Source: Limibacter armeniacum (lineage in GTDB: Bacteria; Bacteroidota; Bacteroidia; Cytophagales; Flammeovirgaceae). Taken from it: a stretch of DNA of 64,000 nucleotides. The stretch lies in NCBI RefSeq assembly GCF_036880985.1, contig NZ_JBAJNO010000002.1, positions 186,001 to 250,000 of the forward strand, in the 5' to 3' direction. A program made the position numbers and the translations under genes. Positions 18,406-27,197 of the stretch are shown one piece after another. Numbering within the stretch: position 1 is the stretch's first letter; every line of letters starts with the position of its first letter. The notes beneath the pieces were generated by a model. The model was not told where the DNA came from, did no database searches, and worked only from the letters and a program-made list of their open reading frames with translations.

Positions 18406-20724
18406 TCAGTTGGCTGCCGTATCAGGCGACAGCGGTATCATTACTTCAGATGTATATAATCCAAGGTCAAAAGCTGCCTTTTCCTTCCCATTTTCCACTT
18501 CTACTGCCAGTACATTCTCACCTTCCTTCAAGTATTTGATAGCCTCATTGAATAGCTCATGGCTGTAGTGTCTTTTTCTGCCTCCTTTATCCTCAATGGT
18601 TTTAATCTCATGCCCGTTGACATAAATCTTTACCTTTGCCTTCGGTAGATAGTGCTTGATGTATAAGTGCTGTGGCAACTGGCTCAGGTAGAACTTCTTT
18701 CTTGCATAAAGCTTGTCTGAATCCCATCCTGTGCTTGCTTCCAGTGTATACATTTCCTCAGTACTGAATGGTCCTTCCTTTTTCATCCAGAAGAAGTCAT
18801 CGTAATCAGTAGCCATCCAGTTTTTAGCAGGCTTGCTTTCTGTTACCATCCATTCCTGACGTTCTGTTTCCGAATCGGCTACCAACATTTGCTTGTTCCA
18901 CCAAGGTTGGTACAGCTTGGCAGACAGCTTTTTGATCTCTGCCGGATTTACCTTGATCACTTCACGGTCATAGGTCATCAGTCCATTTACCTCACCTTCC
19001 ACATCTGTCGTTTGCGTATATACCGCAGCTGAAAGTCCCCAACCTACCAACGGTTGCAACTCTTCCACAATGCGGCTAAACTCATCTGTGAATACTTCTT
19101 GACTATTGTAGGTCAGGTACCCCCAGTTCTTCTTATTCCACCACAGGTGATTTTCCACAGGCCAGCCCAATCCACCAAACTCACCCAAAACGGAAGCCCG
19201 GTTTTTCTCAGCAGGCTCCATACCAGGTCCTGGATACAGGTGAATGTCTACCAGATCTCCTACGCCACGGTCTGCCCATCCGCTTGGTGCATCACAGATA
19301 CGGGTTGGGTCATAGTTTTTCACCCATTCAGCGATGCGCTCCGTATCGTACTGTCCCCAACCTTCATTGAATGGTACCCAAACCACAATGGAAGGAAAAG
19401 TCCCGAAGTCATCCATCATCTCTTTCAACTCTGACTCAAACTGTACAGCCGACTCTTTGGGACGTTTCACATCCTTTTCCCATGCTTCCACTCTCAGTTC
19501 TTTCAGGTAATTGCCGTTCGGCATGTCCTGCCAAACCAAAACACCCATCTTATCGCAGTGGTAGTAGTAACGGGCAGGCTCCACCTTTACATGTTTTCTG
19601 ATCATGTTAAAACCCATATCACGGGTTACCTTTACGTCATAGAGCATTGCCTCTTCGGTAGGTGCTGTATACAGACCGTCAGGCCACCAACCCTGATCCA
19701 ACAACCCCCAATGGAAGACAGGCTCGTTGTTCAGCATAATGCGTGTATAACCGTTGGCATCCTTACCCAGTGAGATCTTACGCATACCAAAGTAGCTGCC
19801 TACCTTGTCTATGGTATTGCCTTTCTCATCCTGCAAGGCAATTTCCATATCATATAAGAATGGATTTTCAGGAGACCACAATTTCGGATCTGCAATGTTA
19901 AGGTCAATCTCTGCCTGACTGCTTCCCACCTTCAGCGCTGTTGTCTGCACGTTCACCGTTTTACCTTCCACTTTGGCTGTCACGACCAGGTTCAGGTCTT
20001 TTGAAAGAGGCGAGAATTCCATCTTCACTGCTGCCTGACGCTGATCGATATCAGGTCGGGTATTGATTCTCTTTACATAATCCATTGGCACAGTCTCTAA
20101 CCAAACCGTCTGCCAGATGCCTGTAACTGGTGTATACCAAATGCCACGAGGAGTAGCCGATTGCTTACCTCTTGCCTGTGTATCTTGGTCTGTCGGGTCC
20201 CAAACCCTTACCAGCAGTTCCTGCTCTCCCTCTTTCAGGTATGCCGTAATATCAAACTCAAAAGGGTCAAAACCACCACGGTGTACGCCGATCTCCTTGC
20301 CATTCAGGAAAACCGTCGCTTCCCAGTCTACTGCATCGAAGTGCAATAATACACGCTCCTTGTTATTTTTCTTAGCCGTAAAAGTCCTTTTGTACCAAAG
20401 GTAATTTTCCTGCCCCACCATTTTCTTAACCTGACTCAACTCAGATTCCACTGCAAATGGCACCAGAATATTACCATCAAATTTGGAAGGTTTTCCTTTT
20501 CCTTTTGACTCTATGGCATATTCCCAATAACCGTTCAGGTTTTCCCAATTGTCACGGGTCATCTGCGGACGTGGGTATTCTGGTCTTACATTTTGTGGAT
20601 CAACCTCCTTTGCCCACTTCGTCTGCATGGAATACTGCAAGACGTCCTGCTTTTTCTGTGCCTGCAAACCGGTTGCACTCAGGCAAGCCATGAGTACCAA
20701 CAGGGCACTTTTTCTCAATTTCAT
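18406..20724 (-). CDS. GH2-family glycosidase (beta-galactosidase-like)
   Basis: 772 residues, with signal peptide ending SATGLQA. Order: jelly-roll sugar-binding domain (about 45-215), Ig-like domain (about 220-320), TIM barrel (about 325-600), then a C-terminal extension to 772. The acid/base is Glu454 (VPFNEGWGQYD) and the nucleophile Glu515 (SVLGEFGG). GH2 members cut beta-galactosides, glucuronides or mannosides. With GH27 and an epimerase nearby, galactose is the best guess. The second GH2 in the window (60239) is much longer and not a close copy. The gene lies between sulfatase and susC on one strand. Confidence 0.9.
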   Translation of the reverse strand: MKLRKSALLVLMACLSATGLQAQKKQDVLQYSMQTKWAKEVDPQNVRPEYPRPQMTRDNWENLNGYWEYAIESKGKGKPSKFDGNILVPFAVESELSQVKKMVGQENYLWYKRTFTAKKNNKERVLLHFDAVDWEATVFLNGKEIGVHRGGFDPFEFDITAYLKEGEQELLVRVWDPTDQDTQARGKQSATPRGIWYTPVTGIWQTVWLETVPMDYVKRINTRPDIDQRQAAVKMEFSPLSKDLNLVVTAKVEGKTVNVQTTALKVGSSQAEIDLNIADPKLWSPENPFLYDMEIALQDEKGNTIDKVGSYFGMRKISLGKDANGYTRIMLNNEPVFHWGLLDQGWWPDGLYTAPTEEAMLYDVKVTRDMGFNMIRKHVKVEPARYYYHCDKMGVLVWQDMPNGNYLKELRVEAWEKDVKRPKESAVQFESELKEMMDDFGTFPSIVVWVPFNEGWGQYDTERIAEWVKNYDPTRICDAPSGWADRGVGDLVDIHLYPGPGMEPAEKNRASVLGEFGGLGWPVENHLWWNKKNWGYLTYNSQEVFTDEFSRIVEELQPLVGWGLSAAVYTQTTDVEGEVNGLMTYDREVIKVNPAEIKKLSAKLYQPWWNKQMLVADSETERQEWMVTESKPAKNWMATDYDDFFWMKKEGPFSTEEMYTLEASTGWDSDKLYARKKFYLSQLPQHLYIKHYLPKAKVKIYVNGHEIKTIEDKGGRKRHYSHELFNEAIKYLKEGENVLAVEVENGKEKAAFDLGLYTSEVMIPLSPDTAAN

Positions 20725-20838
20725 AAGGATTTAGTTATAATAGTTTCTTGTCAAAATTGTCTTAACAAAAGGCTGTAGGGTATCGGGATACCTTTTGAGG
20801 GGTTTCCGAAAATAATGCTCAGTCTTCTTGTTGGAAAT

Positions 20839-20868
20839 TCAGCAGCGGCTGGTCATTACCGCTGCTGA
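20839..20868 (-). terminator. Intercistronic hairpin between sulfatase and GH2
   Basis: TCAGCAGCGG (20839-20848) and CCGCTGCTGA (20859-20868) form a perfect 10-bp stem with a 10-base loop, starting 9 bases past the sulfatase stop on the minus strand. Only ATTTCC follows it, so it may stabilise or separate the messages rather than end transcription fully. Confidence 0.45.
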
Positions 20869-20876
20869 AAGGAATA

Positions 20877-22577
20877 TTATTGCGGCATCGGGTAAACCTG
20901 ATAAGCCTGTGCTTGCTGCTCCCAAAGGGCTGCCAACTCTTCTACCTTTTCAGGGTGTTTCGCTGCCAGATTATGCATTTCTGTTTGGTCTTCAGCCAGA
21001 TTGTACAGTTCCCAATCTGATTTTTTGTCTAACATTACCAGCTTCCAGTCGCCCTGTCTGATGGCCTTGCTGCCAAAATGCTCCCAGAACAAGGTATTTC
21101 GCTGCACTTCGCCTGTACCTTTGATCGCAGGTACAAGGCTTGTCCCTACTGTTGGCGTAATGTTATGCCCATTTAATTGCGTTGGGTATGCTGTCCCTGC
21201 CAGCTCCACAAATGTTGCCATCAAGTCTGCTACATGGCCAGTCTGTTTTTCAAATCCGCCCTGCTTTGTGATTCCCTTTGGCCAGTGCATAATCATAGGG
21301 GTACGAATCCCACCTTCGAAAACTTTGGATTTGTAATAACGGAAAGGCGTATTCGCAACATTTGCCCAAACCGGACCAATACCCGCATGAACCGTCTGTG
21401 GTCCCGGCATGGCATCTGTGCTTTTGTCTACTGGGAACTTCACTTCTTCACCCTGACGGGTACTACCTGCACGGTCAAAGCCAGGTCCGTATTTGGAAGG
21501 ACGCTCGTAACTGGCGCCATTGTCGGAAAGGAAGAGGATGATGGTATTATCCATCTCCCCTGTTTCCTCCAATTTATCCATCAACTTTCCAATTGTTTGA
21601 TCCATTCTATCGATCATTGCTGCATGAACCGCCATCGCATGAGCATCCCATTCTTTGTTGGGGTTAGTTTCCCAATCCAGTTTTGGGAACATACGTGGCG
21701 AGAATTCTGCATTCTCTTTGCTGATCAGTCCCAGCTGTTGCATACGCTCATAGCGTTTTACCCTGATTGAGTCCCAACCAATTTTATATACGCTTTCATA
21801 TTTCTTGATATCCTCCGGCAAAGCTTGCAATGGCCAGTGCGGGGCACAATGCGCCACATACAGGAAGAAGGGCTTATCGTCCTTGGCAAACTCGTCTACA
21901 TAAGCGACTGCCGAATCTCCGATTGCATTCGTATGGTAATAGCCTTCCGGTACGCTTTCCACTTTCTCATCCCCATTCATCAAACTGAACGGATCAAAGT
22001 AATCCACCACTCCCCAGATATTACCATAATACTTTTCAAAACCACGAGCTGTCGGATAGGTAGACTTGTCTGAGAAATCCCCCAAATCTTTTTGGTGTGC
22101 TAGCCAAGCCAGTTGCTCATCTTTCTCTCTGCGCTCTGTAGGAGATACATGCCATTTACCCACCATACCTGTATGGTAACCAGCTCCCTTAAGTACCTCA
22201 GCCACCGTAACAGTATTTTCGGTCAGGTAGCCTCTGTAGCCCGGCTGTCCTGCATCCATCGTCATGCGACCGATACCAGCCTGATGCGGATAAAGTCCTG
22301 TCAGGAATGACGCCCTTGTCGGGCAGCAACGGGAGGTGTTATAAAACTGCGTGAAGCGGACACCTTCTCCCGCCAACTTGTCCAACGATGGAGTCTCAAC
22401 TTCACCGCCAAAACAACCCAAGTCGGAGTAGCCCAAATCATCTGCCATAATCACGACAATATTCGGTCGCTTATCCCCTTCCGAATCCTGCGTGCTTGCC
22501 GTTCTGTTTCCCTGTGTTGCGCATCCTGCCATAAAAGGCAACAGCAGAAAAAAATAAAAGTAAGCTTTATAGTTCAT
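20877..22577 (-). CDS. Type I sulfatase, lipoprotein (CCPTR type)
   Basis: 566 residues, with lipobox PFMAGC giving Cys19. It has VVIMADDLGYSDLGC and the maturation motif C84-C-P-T-R, in which Cys84 should be the formylglycine residue. GKWHVS and LFLSDNGASYERP follow. The length and the RCCPTR...GLYPHQAGIG block match the sulfatase at 58300-59907, so the two are paralogues. It opens the first minus-strand PUL arm and sits 152 bases before the GH2 gene. A candidate TACTTTTG minus-strand promoter element lies at 22641-22648, but no matching -33 element was seen. Confidence 0.93.
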   Translation of the reverse strand: MNYKAYFYFFLLLPFMAGCATQGNRTASTQDSEGDKRPNIVVIMADDLGYSDLGCFGGEVETPSLDKLAGEGVRFTQFYNTSRCCPTRASFLTGLYPHQAGIGRMTMDAGQPGYRGYLTENTVTVAEVLKGAGYHTGMVGKWHVSPTERREKDEQLAWLAHQKDLGDFSDKSTYPTARGFEKYYGNIWGVVDYFDPFSLMNGDEKVESVPEGYYHTNAIGDSAVAYVDEFAKDDKPFFLYVAHCAPHWPLQALPEDIKKYESVYKIGWDSIRVKRYERMQQLGLISKENAEFSPRMFPKLDWETNPNKEWDAHAMAVHAAMIDRMDQTIGKLMDKLEETGEMDNTIILFLSDNGASYERPSKYGPGFDRAGSTRQGEEVKFPVDKSTDAMPGPQTVHAGIGPVWANVANTPFRYYKSKVFEGGIRTPMIMHWPKGITKQGGFEKQTGHVADLMATFVELAGTAYPTQLNGHNITPTVGTSLVPAIKGTGEVQRNTLFWEHFGSKAIRQGDWKLVMLDKKSDWELYNLAEDQTEMHNLAAKHPEKVEELAALWEQQAQAYQVYPMPQ

Positions 22578-22896
22578 AGAATGCTTTATTTAAAAATGTC
22601 TCAGTCAAATTGAGGTGGCGATATGCGCTACCATCCTTCACAAAAGTAAGCGCACCCATCCAATTCGACTTGCACTATTGTTTAAATGTCCTGCCTACAC
22701 GTTATAATCAAACGTCATGTACACACTTTTAAACAAAAGTACCGGTTGTGAACATATATACATGGAAAAACCCACCAACTGAGCACTTAATCGCACTATT
22801 CTGACAGAAAGTTGAACGATAACGAAGGATTTTTTGGGTAGTAGAAATGAAAAAATGCTGGGATTGAACAGAATTGAGGGGGATGAATTTATGACA

Positions 22897-22913
22897 GCTG
22901 ATAGTCTATCAGC
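22897..22913. repeat. Perfect inverted repeat GCTGATAG-T-CTATCAGC
   Basis: Two 8-base arms around one base, 45 bases upstream of the candidate -33 element of the membrane-protein gene. Its size and symmetry suit a dimeric regulator site, but no regulator can be named. Confidence 0.35.
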
Positions 22914-22957
22914 ATTGTATGTACATCACACACATATATTCAAAACCCCAAACTGAA

Positions 22958-22989
22958 TTTGGTTTTAGCAGATATTAATGGTAGGATTG
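22958..22989 (+). promoter_or_regulatory. Candidate Bacteroidota promoter (TTTG-N20-TAGGATTG)
   Basis: TTTG at 22958-22961 is followed after 20 bases by TAGGATTG at 22982-22989, one mismatch from the TAnnTTTG consensus. It lies 38 bases before the start of the small membrane protein gene. Confidence 0.4.
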
Positions 22990-23026
22990 CCCCTCAAAAA
23001 CAAAACACTCAGGAAAGTTATCAAAG

Positions 23027-23389
23027 ATGTCTATGCACTATATCGTATGGAGGTTTTATTCATTTATCTCACAAAATGAATTGAAAGTAAAAGAAGAAGA
23101 TATCGGATATGGAAGGTGGTTAGGGGGAGCTGTGTTTTCTATTTTCCCTTTTTTAAATTTAGTTGTTTTAAAAGTTTATCTAAAAAATGAGTTTGGGTTC
23201 ACAACTATTCTAGATTCTATTAATAGTAGATGGGCAGGACTTATTATGTTGATGTCAGTTAATTTTTTTGTTCACTTTTTAATTGTGAAAAGGGATGATT
23301 TTATGACTAGGTATAAAAAGAAAGACCCTTTAAAAGGGTGGCTTATATTTTTGTATATAATCATTTCTATATTAACATTGGCTTTCTAA
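23027..23389 (+). CDS. Small membrane protein, unknown
   Basis: 120 residues. Three hydrophobic stretches at about residues 33-52, 67-88 and 102-120 look like membrane spans. The start at 23027 or the second ATG at 23033 are both possible. I recognise no family. It is preceded by a promoter candidate and ends about 60 bases before the insertion sequence, so it belongs to the accessory block rather than the PUL. Confidence 0.5.
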   Translation: MSMHYIVWRFYSFISQNELKVKEEDIGYGRWLGGAVFSIFPFLNLVVLKVYLKNEFGFTTILDSINSRWAGLIMLMSVNFFVHFLIVKRDDFMTRYKKKDPLKGWLIFLYIIISILTLAF

Positions 23390-23450
23390 CAACACTTAGC
23401 ATTAATTAATGCCTAATTGATATTTAAAAGTATGATCCATAATATATTTA

Positions 23451-23469
23451 CAATACTCCGTAAAGTTTT
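23451..23469 (+). repeat. Left terminal inverted repeat of the insertion sequence
   Basis: CAATACTCCGTAAAGTTTT. It pairs with 24724-24742 with one mismatch. Confidence 0.8.
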
Positions 23470-23490
23470 TTGAGTCTTGGCAATAAAAAA

Positions 23491-23536
23491 GCGAAAGCTT
23501 AATTTTGTGGTTCCTACACCCAAATAAAACTTTCGC
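23491..23536 (+). promoter_or_regulatory. Hairpin just before the transposase start
   Basis: GCGAAAGCTTAATT (23491-23504) pairs with AATAAAACTTTCGC (23523-23536) at 12 of 14 positions and ends 2 bases before the ATG at 23539. Such hairpins can shield a transposase start from read-through messages. This is an inference from position. Confidence 0.4.
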
Positions 23537-23538
23537 TC

Positions 23539-24725
23539 ATGAGCATCGAGATACTCACGGAACAAATATTGGATAAAATGCAGGGCTTACGCTGGGCCTC
23601 AGAAGAAATTTTTGATTCACCCCTTCACTACCACACTGATAATCAGTGGAATATATAATCTAACCAACATTGCCCGTTACAGTCAGTTGACTGAAACAAC
23701 ATTGAGAAATTGGTTCGGCAAAGGATTCAATTTCTTTACCTTTAATACCTTATTACTCTCTCACTGTCAAAAGCAAGAATGGGTAGTGGCATTTGATCCG
23801 AGTTTCCTTTCCAAATCAGGCACGGCTATTTCTAGTCTAGCTGTGCAGGAAGGGAAATGCATGGACTTGAGATTGCAGGTTTTGCAGCCATAGGCTTGGA
23901 AGATGAGACCGCTCTTCACTTGGAAGCAGAACAGACCGTGGGACATGGGGGTTATAGTACGCTATTAGTTATTATGCTTTTATGGTCAAACGCAAAGAAG
24001 AAGACCTCAAGCGTATTTCTAATATTTTGGTGGCAGATGCCTACTTTTCTCGCAAACCATTCGTGGATAAAGTGATTGAAAGCGGCTTGACATTGGTAAG
24101 CAAACTAGCCTCCAATGCGGTGCTGCGCTACCGATATACTGGAGAATAGGCCGCAAAAGGAAGACCTAAAGTCTACAGTAAAAAGGTGGATAAATTGCAC
24201 CCTGACCTGCTACACTTCAAGTTAATTTCTGGTGAAATGGATGCAGTAAAAATCTATGAAGGGGTTGTCAAGCCTGGCCGGTCGCCTTCAAGCGCGCTAC
24301 AGCTCTTTGCCAAATGCGTGACCCTGTATAAAACAAACAGGAAGGGCAAGATTAAAACAGAAGTATACTTCAGTACTGACACGAAAATGGATGGCATGAA
24401 GCTGCTTAGAATCTACAGACTCCGATTTTCTACAAAGATGGCAAACAGCATCTAGGACTCAATCAGTCACAAGTCAGGAGCAAAGAGAAGGTTCATTTTC
24501 ATACTAATGCCAGCCTGACGGCGGTGAACTTGGCGAAGGTTTGTCATCACTTGAGTGTACCGATGGAAGAGAGAGGAACTTTCTCTTTGTCGGATATTAA
24601 GGCATTGGCTTTCAATGAGCATTTCCTTCAAAAAGTTTTTTTCAAGATTCGGAATAGATGCCCGAACCAATAAAAAATCAGCTGCCTATCGGGAGTTGAT
24701 TGAATATGGCAAGATTGCCGCCTAA
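23539..24725 (+). pseudogene. Broken DDE-type transposase (IS4-like)
   Basis: Starts MSIEILTEQILDKMQGLRW. Recognisable pieces follow in changing frames: a helix-rich N-terminal piece (NIARYSQLTETTLRNWF), WVVAFDPSFLSKSG with the first Asp, GLEIAGFAAIGLEDETALHL, NILVADAYFSRKPFVDKV with a second Asp, and a C-terminal EYGKIAA before TAA. The reading frame changes at least four times, an in-frame TAG interrupts TGE..AAKGRPKV near 24147, and sequence after AFDPSFLSKSG looks deleted. It cannot make an active transposase. The exact insertion sequence family is uncertain. Confidence 0.85.
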
Positions 24726-24742
24726 AAGTTTACGGAGTATTG
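24724..24742 (-). repeat. Right terminal inverted repeat of the insertion sequence
   Basis: AAAAGTTTACGGAGTATTG. Its reverse complement matches 23451-23469 at 18 of 19 bases, and it overlaps the transposase stop codon. Confidence 0.8.
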
Positions 24743-24763
24743 CAATATACAACCAATTGAATA

Positions 24764-25390
24764 ATGACAATTACAGAATTATATAACAAAATATATACTG
24801 ACGAAACAACCAAAGAGTCCGGCAGGTTTATTGATATTTTCGAGACAAATAGACAAGTAATTGATCACGAGATTATAGATGGAGATAGTGAAATGCACTA
24901 TAAAGTTATGCGATTAACCGCTGACTACGCACACCATCTGACTATGACCAAAGATTACAAAAAAGCCCTCCCAGTAATAAATAAGGCTATATATTTATTT
25001 CAAATACATTCAGGGTTTAAGGAAGTAGAATTGCTTAATATTGAATTCTATGAAACACTCCTGTTTGATTGCGTCATTGCTAATTTTTATCATAAAAAAT
25101 TCAAAGAAGCAAACCGCTATTTGAGAAAACTAATTATCCAGTTCCCCGAAAAAGTCATCTATCACAATTGGTCTTCCACAATACGTATACACTCGACTCA
25201 AAAGCTAATAAATGTCCTTTGGTATGTAATAACAGTTGCAGCTGTAACTACTACATTGTTTGACGGCCAGTATCTAGGAGTTTTCCATGATATCATACTG
25301 TATATTGGTGTAACAGCTTTTGCAATAGCAATGTCAGCAGAAGTAATAAAGTTAATTATAAAGCAAAGAATTAAAGATGTACATTTCTGA
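24764..25390 (+). CDS. Unknown protein: TPR-like N-terminus and two membrane spans
   Basis: 208 residues. The first ~140 residues are helix-rich with TPR-like spacing (DYKKALPVINKAIYLFQ, KKFKEANRYLRKLI). Two hydrophobic helices lie at about residues 149-165 and 176-198, followed by a short basic tail. The likely topology has the soluble part in the cytoplasm. No family is recognised. The start is only 22 bases after the right repeat of the insertion sequence, so the original promoter may have been displaced. Confidence 0.5.
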   Translation: MTITELYNKIYTDETTKESGRFIDIFETNRQVIDHEIIDGDSEMHYKVMRLTADYAHHLTMTKDYKKALPVINKAIYLFQIHSGFKEVELLNIEFYETLLFDCVIANFYHKKFKEANRYLRKLIIQFPEKVIYHNWSSTIRIHSTQKLINVLWYVITVAAVTTTLFDGQYLGVFHDIILYIGVTAFAIAMSAEVIKLIIKQRIKDVHF

Positions 25391-25467
25391 TAATGGTTTT
25401 TACAGTAATAAGGCAATGAATGCTACTTATTTGAATTAATTGAGAAAGCAAGGTCATAACATATTAG

Positions 25468-25784
25468 TTATTTATCTTTTACCTTTTCAAACCACAATGA
25501 GTCATTCTTGAAAAACCTACATTTTCCAGAATCGACTGTAATATAAGTCTTACAATACTAATTCAGGATGGCAATCTCTTCAGCCTCATAAGAAGATTAT
25601 TCTATAAACCCATTCTGAAAGAAAGAAGGTATTGGAGGGGGTACAGTAAATAATGGAATTCCCAAGCTATCAGCTTTTAATTGTAGTCATGGCATCTAGT
25701 CCAAGAAAACAAAAGGTTTATCTCTTTCGCTTTTTCATCTTATCAAGTATTTCTTTATTTAGGCTTTTTGATCTGATCTAAAGG
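25468..25784 (-). pseudogene. Eroded minus-strand gene remnant
   Basis: One minus-strand frame reads as protein-like sequence but is cut by stops: DKPFVFLD, stop (25698), MP, stop (25689), then SLGIPLFTVPPPIPSFF, QNGFIE, stop (25599), SSYEAEEIAILN, stop (25560), then a piece ending FEKVKDK and TAA at 25470-25468. A preceding piece KEILDKMKKRKR lies in another frame. Continuous amphipathic, protein-like composition between stops suggests an old gene that has decayed. No family is recognised. The rest of the 25391-25794 gap holds nothing else I can support. Confidence 0.45.
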
Positions 25785-25794
25785 ATGAATAGAT

Positions 25795-26643
25795 ATGAGT
25801 CTTTACAAATACTTTGAGTCACATTACAAGAGAATTGGTTACCTGCCTGTAACCACTGATACCATTTCAGAAATAAACGATGAAGCTTACAGACCTTATA
25901 TCAAGGTACTTTTTCTTCCTGCCGGATATAAGGTTTCTGTAGACTTCAAGAAGTATGAGTCCAAACAACCATGTCTATTTTTCATCAACAGTAACCAGTA
26001 CATTGAGCTTGAAGAAGCTGGAAAAGCCTCTGGACACTTTATATACTACAACCGTGATTTTTACTGCATTCAAATACATGATGCAGAAGTAGCTTGCGAT
26101 GGACTTCTCTTCAACAATATCTATCAAATGCCGCAAACAACCTTAGATAAAGAAGCACGGCAAACCATTGAGTTTATCTTTAACCAAATTCAGCAAGAAC
26201 TTGATTTAAATGATAGCTCACAGGAAGAAATGATACGTACCTATCTCAAACAACTTATTATAAGGGCTACACGGATATGGAAAAAGCAACAATTGAATAC
26301 CCTCAATGAAGAACCAAGTGCTGAGCTTGAATTTTTTAGGGACTTTAGTAGACTCGTAGAAATCCATTATAAAACAAAACATACAGTGGCTGACTATGCG
26401 GACCTTCTTGGAGTTGCATCAAAAACACTTTCCAATAAATTTAAAAGATTAGGGTTACCTCAACCTAATGACATCATAAAAGATAGAATCATACTGGAAG
26501 CCAAAAGACTTCTGAGTTACACATCCATGAGTGTGAAAGAAATTGCCTATGAATTGGGTTATGAGGACCCTGCTTATTTCAACCGACTTTTTAGCAATAA
26601 GGTAGGTGAGACTCCTACATTTTTTAAGAAAAACTACCAGTGA
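25795..26643 (+). CDS. AraC-family transcriptional regulator
   Basis: 282 residues. The N-terminal ~150 residues form an effector domain of the cupin-like type used by small Bacteroidota AraC proteins (YIKVLFLPAGYKVSVDF). The C-terminal two-helix-turn-helix unit spans about 183-282, with DYADLLGVASKTLSNKFKRL and SVKEIAYELGYEDPAYFNRL. It lies directly upstream of the OsmC-esterase operon and most likely controls it. The region between (26644-26745) carries a well-matched promoter. Confidence 0.9.
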   Translation: MSLYKYFESHYKRIGYLPVTTDTISEINDEAYRPYIKVLFLPAGYKVSVDFKKYESKQPCLFFINSNQYIELEEAGKASGHFIYYNRDFYCIQIHDAEVACDGLLFNNIYQMPQTTLDKEARQTIEFIFNQIQQELDLNDSSQEEMIRTYLKQLIIRATRIWKKQQLNTLNEEPSAELEFFRDFSRLVEIHYKTKHTVADYADLLGVASKTLSNKFKRLGLPQPNDIIKDRIILEAKRLLSYTSMSVKEIAYELGYEDPAYFNRLFSNKVGETPTFFKKNYQ

Positions 26644-26678
26644 GGGAAAAACATACAATCATAATGGACTTTTGTGCA

Positions 26679-26709
26679 TTTATTTACCCTTAGCTATCCC
26701 ATACCTTTG
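26679..26709 (+). promoter_or_regulatory. Promoter of the OsmC-esterase operon
   Basis: TACCTTTG at 26702-26709 is an exact match to the Bacteroidota -7 element TAnnTTTG. TTTA at 26679-26682 lies 19 bases upstream and resembles the -33 TTTG. The ATG of osmC follows 36 bases later. Confidence 0.55.
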
Positions 26710-26745
26710 TTTCATCAATAAATTAAAAATGTAAACGCAAAGGTT

Positions 26746-27165
26746 ATGAAACGTAAAGCACAAGCCGTTTGGAACGGTACAATCAAAGAAGGAAAAGGTC
26801 ACCTAACTACTGCAAGCAAAGTATTGAACCAAACGCAATATTCGTTTAACAGCCGCTTTGCTGATGGCTTTGGAACCAACCCTGAAGAACTGTTGGCTGC
26901 TGCCCATGCAGGCTGTTTTACCATGAAACTGAGCTTGGACCTTTCCACTGCTGGTTACACCCCTGATACACTTACAACAGAATCCATCGTAACGCTACTA
27001 GATGGTAAAATCACCCAGTCCAAGTTGGTGCTAAATGCTCAGGTTCCTGGTATTTCAGATGAGGAATTTCAGCAGATAGCCAAAAATGCTGAAGCGACCT
27101 GTCCTGTAAGTCAAGCTTTCAGTTTTGAAATTCTACTCGAAGCCAACCTACAGCAGCAAAAGTAA
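26746..27165 (+). CDS. OsmC/Ohr-family peroxidase
   Basis: 139 residues, cytoplasmic, full length for the family. The two redox cysteines are Cys57 in AAAHAGCFTM and Cys119 in EATCPVSQAF, and the conserved EELLAAAHA block precedes the first. These thiol peroxidases reduce organic hydroperoxides. It is the first gene after the promoter at 26679 and is followed 32 bases later by an exported esterase. The neighbouring AraC regulator suggests induction by oxidative or osmotic stress (inference). Confidence 0.93.
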   Translation: MKRKAQAVWNGTIKEGKGHLTTASKVLNQTQYSFNSRFADGFGTNPEELLAAAHAGCFTMKLSLDLSTAGYTPDTLTTESIVTLLDGKITQSKLVLNAQVPGISDEEFQQIAKNAEATCPVSQAFSFEILLEANLQQQK

Positions 27166-27197
27166 AATCACCACCCCAACTATATTCTTATAACACT

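Larger units (their letters stand above)
22578..23026. other. Divergent intergenic region with operator-like inverted repeat
   Basis: 449 bases between the sulfatase (leftward) and a small membrane protein gene (rightward). It contains TACTTTTG on the minus strand at 22641-22648 and again in the AAACAAAAGTA stretch near 22740, the inverted repeat at 22897-22913, and a good plus-strand promoter candidate at 22958-22989. I see no gene. Confidence 0.45.
23451..24742 (+). mobile_element. Decayed insertion sequence with preserved inverted repeats
   Basis: About 1.29 kb. The left end CAATACTCCGTAAAGTTTT (23451-23469) and the reverse complement of the right end (24724-24742) match at 18 of 19 bases. 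Inside is one transposase gene broken by several frame changes. AATATA occurs close to both ends (23441-23446 and 24744-24749) but not flush with the repeats, so a target duplication is not certain. The element sits directly upstream of the gene at 24764. Confidence 0.85.

Noticed and set aside
21177..21770. Plus-strand frame of 197 codons opposite a sulfatase
   Set aside because: Rich in Cys, His and Phe and without any family features; it is the reverse of a well-supported gene.
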